A model generated the notes under the pieces. It was given only the letters and a program-made list of their open reading frames with translations, did no database searches and was not told the DNA's origin. Made by a program: the position numbers and the translations under genes. From Christensenella sp. UBA1431 (GTDB lineage Bacteria; Bacillota; Clostridia; Christensenellales; UBA1431), in NCBI GenBank assembly GCA_002329665.1, contig DCTV01000051.1, forward strand, positions 28,943-39,927: a DNA stretch of 10,985 nucleotides, read 5' to 3'. Each line of letters opens with the position of its first letter. The first letter of the stretch is position 1. Shown here one piece after another: positions 7,107 through 10,985 of this stretch.

Positions 7107-8102
7107 TTACGGCGCCGGCGCGGCGCCTTTGATCAACGCTTCTGCGTTCGAGCGCTCCATGCCGCAGTAATCCATGACGCCCGAATACAGCGGACGCCCG
7201 CGCTTGAGGAGCGTTACGGACATCGTGGCGTTCAGGGTCTCGTAAACGTCCCTGTCCATGCCCGTCGGCGTCGGCGCGAGGATCCTGCCGCGGCCCGCGG
7301 CCCGCGCGGAAAGCGCGAGGCGATAGCCGCGCTTCTTCACTTCGATGTCCACGCCGTTTTCGGCGGCGTTCAAAAAAGCGGTCCTGCCCCCGTTGTAGGT
7401 GGCGAACCTGTACTGCGCGCCGCCGACGGCGATTACTGCGATCAGGCCGGTGAACCGGAGGGGACCTAAGCAGACGCTGGCCACCGCGCACATGCAGTCG
7501 GCGTCCCCCCACGCCCGGCTGCGCCCGCTGCCCTGCAGCCAGACCCAGTTTCTGGGAAAGGCCCTGCCCCAGTCCTTTTCGATGTACCCCGTTGCCCCGT
7601 CCATGTCCACGGCTTCACCGTCGATGAAAAGCGACCCCGTCACGCCGTGCCTGAGGCTGAGCACGCCGTGGCTGCACTGCAGGCCCGGAAGGTACGAAAA
7701 AGGCCCCATGATCGAAGGCGAACACAGGGACGTTTTAAGGAATTTATGGTCACGGCATACGAGGTCGGCGCGCGCGCAAAAGCCGTTATCCTCGATGTCC
7801 ACGTGCACCTCGTCGAGGGAGAAACTGCTGTTGCCGATCCTCAGCCTGAATGCGTCCTTCGGGCAGGAAAAAGCGTCCGGCGGGTATCTTATGAACCTGC
7901 TTTCGTCGTTTTTCCCGTACAGGACCTGGATGAACCCGATGTCCTGTTCTTTGCATATGCCCCTGAATATCCCCGGTATGAACGCGACCGGGCAGGCTTT
8001 GCTATTCGGGACGAACTTGAAATACCAGCCCTCGAAATAGGGGCGGGCGGTTTCCGTGCCGTGATACGGCGCGGGCGTCCATGGGAGCAGGCGGCTGCGC
8101 AT
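7107..8102 (-). CDS. Tocopherol cyclase-like protein
   Basis: This 331-residue protein resembles the tocopherol cyclase family (VTE1-like). Two signatures stand out: P21-Y-F-E-G-W-Y-F-K29 near the N-terminus, and G172-Y-I-E-K-D-W-G-R180 followed by FPRNWVWLQGSG (182-193). In plants and cyanobacteria the enzyme closes the chromanol ring, but bacterial relatives in non-photosynthetic Firmicutes have no proven reaction and need not act on tocopherol. No signal peptide or membrane segment is evident, so a cytoplasmic place is likely. ATG 8102 shares one base with the stop of the upstream FAD/Rieske gene (TGATG), so the two are translationally coupled and probably work together. The frame continues upstream to 8660, but that part overlaps the oxidoreductase and is a shadow. 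Confidence 0.85.
   Translation of the reverse strand: MRSRLLPWTPAPYHGTETARPYFEGWYFKFVPNSKACPVAFIPGIFRGICKEQDIGFIQVLYGKNDESRFIRYPPDAFSCPKDAFRLRIGNSSFSLDEVHVDIEDNGFCARADLVCRDHKFLKTSLCSPSIMGPFSYLPGLQCSHGVLSLRHGVTGSLFIDGEAVDMDGATGYIEKDWGRAFPRNWVWLQGSGRSRAWGDADCMCAVASVCLGPLRFTGLIAVIAVGGAQYRFATYNGGRTAFLNAAENGVDIEVKKRGYRLALSARAAGRGRILAPTPTGMDRDVYETLNATMSVTLLKRGRPLYSGVMDYCGMERSNAEALIKGAAPAP
7111..7130 (+). terminator. GC-rich hairpin after the permease pair, weak terminator candidate
   Basis: GGCGCC (7111-7116) pairs with GGCGCC (7122-7127) around a five-base loop, followed by only TTT. It starts ten bases after the permease stop and lies within the last codons of the opposite-strand gene. On the minus strand no U-run follows, so it would serve only the plus strand. 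Confidence 0.4.
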
Positions 8103-9634
8103 CAGTCTTTTTCTCCGGCGTCCTTTTTTTCGAGCGGGTACAGCGCCGGGCCTTCCAGCACCTCTCCGTCCGTGCCGAAACGCGAGCCGTGGCAGGGGCA
8201 GTCGAAGGAGTTTTCCATTTGGTTGTAGGTCAGCGGACATTTCATGTGCGTACAGTGGGCGTTGTAAACGTGGATATCCCCGTCCTCGTCCCTGTAGGCG
8301 GCCGCGGCGTCGCTTTCCACGCCCATGATCCTGCCCTCGCCTTTTTTCAGCGTATTCAGGCTGTCGAACGGTATGGCCAGGTTGCCGACGGTGAACTGCC
8401 GGATCACGTCCAGGTTCTGGACAAGGAAGGACTTCGCGCTGGCGCTGGGCGTAAACCGGTGCGGGTCGAAGGCCGCGGCGCAGTTGCCCACGGGGTGGTG
8501 CGCCGACGTAATCGCGCTTGCGATCATCAATGCGGCCGCCGTCGCGTTGGTCATGCCCCATTTGTCGTAGCCCGCGGCGACATAGACGTTGGGCGCCTCC
8601 TTGGAGAGCGTGCCTACGTACGGGACGTTGTCGAGCGTCACCGTGTCCTGCGCGGACCACTGCGCGACAAGGCCCATGTGCCCGTTGAATCTGTTTTCGA
8701 CAAGTTTCTGGAGGTCCCCATAACTGTCCATGTCGCCCTGCCGCCCCGTCTTGTGGCCGTAACCGCCGGCGAGCAGGCGGGTTGAGCCTTCGCCCGGGTG
8801 CGTGCGGAACGAGCGCACGGGCTTGCCGGCGTTGATATACATGCCGCCGATATCAAGGCCCTGCGCGTCGACGCAGCGGATATACGAACGCTCCTGGTGC
8901 AGGCGCGAGAAATAGAAGCCGGGCATGTCCACCATCGGGTAGTTCGTGGCCAGTACGACGGTGTCTGCGCACACGGTACCGCCGCGGGTGCGCAGCAGAC
9001 AGCGCTGGCCGCGCTCCAGGGCGATCGCTCTCGAGCGTTCGTGCAGCGCGCAGGTGCCGGATTGGACCAGCGTTTGCACCAGCGCGAACAGGTATTTCAG
9101 GGGATGGAAATGCGCCTGGTTCTGCGTCGTGAGCACGGCTTTCACGGGGAACGGGAGGTCGCAGCGGTCGGCAAGGGCCCCGTCGACGTGCAGCGTTTCC
9201 ATCGCCCGCATCTCTTTTTCGAGTTCCTTGATTTCGCTCTCGGTCTCGGCAAAGACGTGGGCGGGCGCGCGCATGTGGTCGCAGCCTATCTTCAGGGCGT
9301 CCACGAAGTCCGCGATCTGATCCGCCCCCATGCGGTTGGCTTCCGCGTAGAGCCGGGCCTTCTCCTCCCCCACGCCGCCGATGAGCCTGTGGAGTTTGAG
9401 GCCGTGCTGCACCGTTATTTTTGCCGTGCTCTTCCCCGTCGTCCCCGACCCGATCCTGTCCGCTTCCAGCACGATAGTTTTGACGCCCTGACGCGCGAGC
9501 AGCGCTGCCAGCGTGATTCCCGTGAGCCCGCCTCCAACGATGGCCACCTCGCAGGTGCCATCGCCGCTGAGCGGCGCGAATTCCGGCCTGGTCCCGCAGG
9601 TGAGCTCCCAGTAGGACAAGTTCTCTCTCGTCAT
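8102..9634 (-). CDS. FAD-dependent oxidoreductase with C-terminal Rieske [2Fe-2S] domain (YhfW-like)
   Basis: This is a two-domain redox protein of 510 residues from ATG 9634. Residues 28-60 hold the FAD-binding Rossmann fold of the D-amino-acid-oxidase family, with V-A-I-V-G-G-G-L-T-G and a terminal E58. G-S-G-T-T-G-K-S-T-A-K follows. The C-terminal part is a Rieske domain: C461-T-H463 and C479-P-C-H482 bind the [2Fe-2S] cluster, and C466 and C481 are placed like the disulfide pair of high-stability Rieske proteins. The layout matches Bacillus YhfW. Its substrate is unknown; electrons probably pass between the FAD and the cluster. ATG 9634 is chosen because GGCGGTG (9641-9647) lies six bases upstream. 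The in-frame GTG 9643 would add three residues but overlaps that site. It is the first gene of a minus-strand pair with the tocopherol-cyclase-like gene. Confidence 0.92.
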   Translation of the reverse strand: MTRENLSYWELTCGTRPEFAPLSGDGTCEVAIVGGGLTGITLAALLARQGVKTIVLEADRIGSGTTGKSTAKITVQHGLKLHRLIGGVGEEKARLYAEANRMGADQIADFVDALKIGCDHMRAPAHVFAETESEIKELEKEMRAMETLHVDGALADRCDLPFPVKAVLTTQNQAHFHPLKYLFALVQTLVQSGTCALHERSRAIALERGQRCLLRTRGGTVCADTVVLATNYPMVDMPGFYFSRLHQERSYIRCVDAQGLDIGGMYINAGKPVRSFRTHPGEGSTRLLAGGYGHKTGRQGDMDSYGDLQKLVENRFNGHMGLVAQWSAQDTVTLDNVPYVGTLSKEAPNVYVAAGYDKWGMTNATAAALMIASAITSAHHPVGNCAAAFDPHRFTPSASAKSFLVQNLDVIRQFTVGNLAIPFDSLNTLKKGEGRIMGVESDAAAAYRDEDGDIHVYNAHCTHMKCPLTYNQMENSFDCPCHGSRFGTDGEVLEGPALYPLEKKDAGEKD

Positions 9635-9722
9635 CTTCTTCACCGCCGGTTAAGGTTTTTCGTTACCTAGTATCGGCACAAACGGCGATTTTAATCGAAA
9701 TTGGTCGAAGAACAGGGCAAAC
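9635..9722. other. Intergenic region, leader of the FAD/Rieske gene
   Basis: A promoter for the minus-strand oxidoreductase pair must lie here or read in from upstream, because a strong terminator precedes it. On the minus strand a TAAAAT is present (9693-9688), but no convincing -35 box sits at the right distance. The TAAAAT lies within a short inverted repeat, CGATT (9686-9690) with AATCG (9693-9697). Confidence 0.3.
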
Positions 9723-9770
9723 AAAAAGGCCGGCGGCGACAGTTCCCGAAGGGAATGCCGTCCGCCGGCC
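9723..9770 (-). terminator. Strong rho-independent terminator of the zinc-ribbon gene pair
   Basis: Read on the minus strand, GGCCGGCGG (9770-9762) pairs with CCGCCGGCC (9736-9728). The helix continues with one-base bulges up to TTCCC paired with GGGAA around a three-base loop, and TTTTT follows at 9727-9723. It lies 16 bases after the stop of the gene ending at 9787 and separates it from the oxidoreductase pair. Confidence 0.92.
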
Positions 9771-9786
9771 GGGTTATCGGCTTCTT

Positions 9787-10557
9787 TCAGAAGGAGAGCG
9801 AGAAGACGTTGAAATCGTACATTTCCTTGTCGCCCGAAACGAAGGTCAGATACAGGTTGCCGTCCGTGCCAAGGTAGAAGCGGGCGATGTTGCCGCCGCC
9901 GTCGTCTTCGCACTGGCAGAAGGTGTCGTTGATGTCATATTTGAGCTTGAACGGCGTTTCGTCCGTGCCCAGGTATCCGCGGGTGACGGTCAGCACGCCG
10001 TCTGTGCCGAATACCAGCCGCATCGTATAACCCTCGAATTTGTCGAGCGTATACGTGCCCGTTGAACCGCCGGCCTGGTCCTCGTTGGTCGCGATCCCGG
10101 CGAGTTCCCAGGTGGAACCGGGGAGCTTTGATTCAAGGACGCCGGTGGCAAAGCCGGGCGTGTCGTAGACGCGAAGGGCGGATACACCGGACGTGGCCGT
10201 GGGCGCAGGCGTGTAGGCTGCGGTAGGCGCCGCCGTGGGCGGGACATAGGGTGTTACAACGGCGGCGGACGTTGGCGCCGGCGTTGCGGGCGCAGTAACC
10301 TGCTTGGCCGGGGAAGTGAGCAGGATCACGGCGACGACGACGCCGGCGAGCGCCACCACCGCCACGCCCAGCAGCACGTACAGCAGGGTATTCGATTTTT
10401 TGGGCGGGGGCATGGGCGGCCCCGGCGGCGTGGTCCCGCCCGTCGGCGGAGGAGAAGCTCCCTTGATGGGCTCGAGTGGCGGGTTCATGGGGTTCCCGCA
10501 GGCTTCGCAGAACTGCGTCCCTTCGGGCTGTGGTCTTCCGCATTTGTTGCAAAACAT
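9787..10557 (-). CDS. Zinc-ribbon membrane-anchored protein with extracytoplasmic C-terminal domain
   Basis: The function is not recognised, but the architecture of the 256 residues is clear. Residues 3-20 form a zinc ribbon (C3-x2-C6, C17-x2-C20) at the cytoplasmic N-terminus. A proline-rich stretch follows (27-52), then K53-K54 and one membrane helix (about 57-81). Next is a stalk rich in Pro, Thr and Ala (84-124), typical of cell-wall-spanning linkers. The C-terminal domain (126-256) is probably extracytoplasmic and rich in beta strands, with G147-S-T-W-E-L-A-G and the repeated G-T-D-G turns at 184-187 and 230-233. It is a paralogue of the partial gene upstream. ATG 10557 is chosen because AAGGAG (10571-10566) lies eight bases upstream; the earlier GTG at 10566 overlaps that site. 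A strong terminator follows. Confidence 0.85.
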   Translation of the reverse strand: MFCNKCGRPQPEGTQFCEACGNPMNPPLEPIKGASPPPTGGTTPPGPPMPPPKKSNTLLYVLLGVAVVALAGVVVAVILLTSPAKQVTAPATPAPTSAAVVTPYVPPTAAPTAAYTPAPTATSGVSALRVYDTPGFATGVLESKLPGSTWELAGIATNEDQAGGSTGTYTLDKFEGYTMRLVFGTDGVLTVTRGYLGTDETPFKLKYDINDTFCQCEDDGGGNIARFYLGTDGNLYLTFVSGDKEMYDFNVFSLSF

Positions 10558-10565
10558 TCGTATCA

Positions 10566-10571
10566 CTCCTT
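10566..10571 (-). promoter_or_regulatory. Shine-Dalgarno site deciding the zinc-ribbon protein start
   Basis: AAGGAG on the minus strand lies eight bases before ATG 10557 and overlaps the alternative GTG 10566, which rules the GTG out as a start. Confidence 0.75.
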
Positions 10572-10581
10572 AATTCATACA

Positions 10582-10985
10582 CTACGGCCCCAGGGGTTTG
10601 GGAGCGTAGACGCAAAAGTCGGTGTACGGATCGCCCTCGTACATGATGGTCGCGTACAGGTTGCCGTCGGCGGCGAGGTAGAAGCGCAGGTAATCGCCCT
10701 CTTCGTCTTTTTCGCTGTCGCAGTAGTTCGTGCCTGTGATCTCATAGGTATAGCTATCGTCGCGCACTTCCCCGGACGCCTCGGTGTACATCCTGAATTT
10801 GCCGTCGTCCGTGAAAGTGAGGCGTTCGTAGAAATCCGCATATAGAGCGAGGGTGTATTCGCCCTCGTTGCCGGCTTTCTGGTCGGGGTTGTGCGCGATT
10901 CCCGCTATTTCCCAGGCGCTGCCGGTCAGTACGGACTCGATCTTTTCGGAGGTGTCCAAAGTCGGCGTGCTGAATACCCTGAGGC
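10582..10985 (-). CDS. Paralogue of the zinc-ribbon protein's C-terminal domain (partial, continues past the window)
   Basis: The frame is open to the right edge, so only the last 134 or so residues are seen. Reading back from the edge gives L-R-V-F-S-T-P-T-L-D-T-S-E-K, which aligns with L-R-V-Y-D-T-P-G-F-A-T-G of the neighbour. The TTG at 10959 is therefore internal, not a start. Shared features are G-S-A-W-E-I-A-G-I-A, D-Q-K-A-G-N-E-G-E-Y-T-L and R-F-Y-L-A-A-D-G-N-L-Y near the end. A zinc ribbon, membrane helix and stalk are likely in the missing part, by comparison with the neighbour. The stop is 24 bases before the neighbour's start, so the pair is one operon that arose by tandem duplication. 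Function unknown. Confidence 0.8.
   Translation of the reverse strand, partial: LRVFSTPTLDTSEKIESVLTGSAWEIAGIAHNPDQKAGNEGEYTLALYADFYERLTFTDDGKFRMYTEASGEVRDDSYTYEITGTNYCDSEKDEEGDYLRFYLAADGNLYATIMYEGDPYTDFCVYAPKPLGP

Noticed and set aside
8103..8660. N-terminal extension of the tocopherol-cyclase-like frame
   Set aside because: It overlaps the Rieske domain coding region in another frame; family similarity starts only at the methionine at 8102.
8798..9670. Plus-strand open frame (290 aa) opposite the FAD/Rieske gene
   Set aside because: The opposite strand encodes a clear two-domain protein; this frame shows no motif.

Overview
The window is a GC-rich stretch of bacterial chromosome with tightly packed genes, strong Shine-Dalgarno sites and several overlapping start/stop codons. 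The order accC-accD-accA followed by a DegV-family gene, together with a DUF134 regulator and FakB-like and YmfI-like proteins, suggests an anaerobic Firmicute (Clostridia-like), probably from an uncultured high-GC lineage. That placement is inferred from gene order and protein style, not from a marker gene.

Layout. (1) 1-3743, plus strand: the end of a fatty-acid synthesis operon. It holds biotin carboxylase AccC (5' end outside the window), the carboxyltransferase subunits AccD and AccA, and a DegV-family fatty-acid-binding protein whose start overlaps the accA stop. A rho-independent terminator follows at 3765-3799. (2) 3867-5110, plus: a two-gene unit with a FabG/YmfI-like short-chain dehydrogenase and a HemG-like flavodoxin. 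(3) 5121-5709, plus: a near-consensus promoter (TTGACA, 17 bp, TAAAAT) whose -35 box lies inside a 24-bp AT-rich palindrome, followed by a DUF134 helix-turn-helix regulator with a cysteine-rich zinc-ribbon tail. (4) 5710-6075: a 366-bp gap without a credible gene. It holds a run of about five degenerate 25-bp tandem repeats and a perfect 12-bp-stem hairpin directly before the next ribosome binding site. (5) 6076-7100, plus: two overlapping half-size permease genes (DUF318/ArsP-like) that are homologous to each other and probably form one transporter. (6) 7107-9634, minus: an FAD-dependent oxidoreductase with a C-terminal Rieske domain, then a tocopherol-cyclase-like gene that overlaps it by one base. 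(7) 9723-10985, minus: two tandem paralogues, one complete and one cut by the window edge. The complete copy has a zinc ribbon, a membrane anchor, a Pro/Thr/Ala stalk and a small extracytoplasmic domain. A strong terminator at 9723-9770 ends the unit.

The acc genes supply malonyl-CoA, and DegV may bind the fatty acids produced or taken up. The best candidate for an undescribed regulatory unit is the middle section: the palindromic operator-promoter, the cysteine-rich DUF134 protein, the repeat/hairpin leader and the split permease. This looks like a possible ligand- or metal-responsive transport module, but the ligand and the regulatory link are inference. The Rieske oxidoreductase plus tocopherol-cyclase-like pair is the second unit of unknown function.
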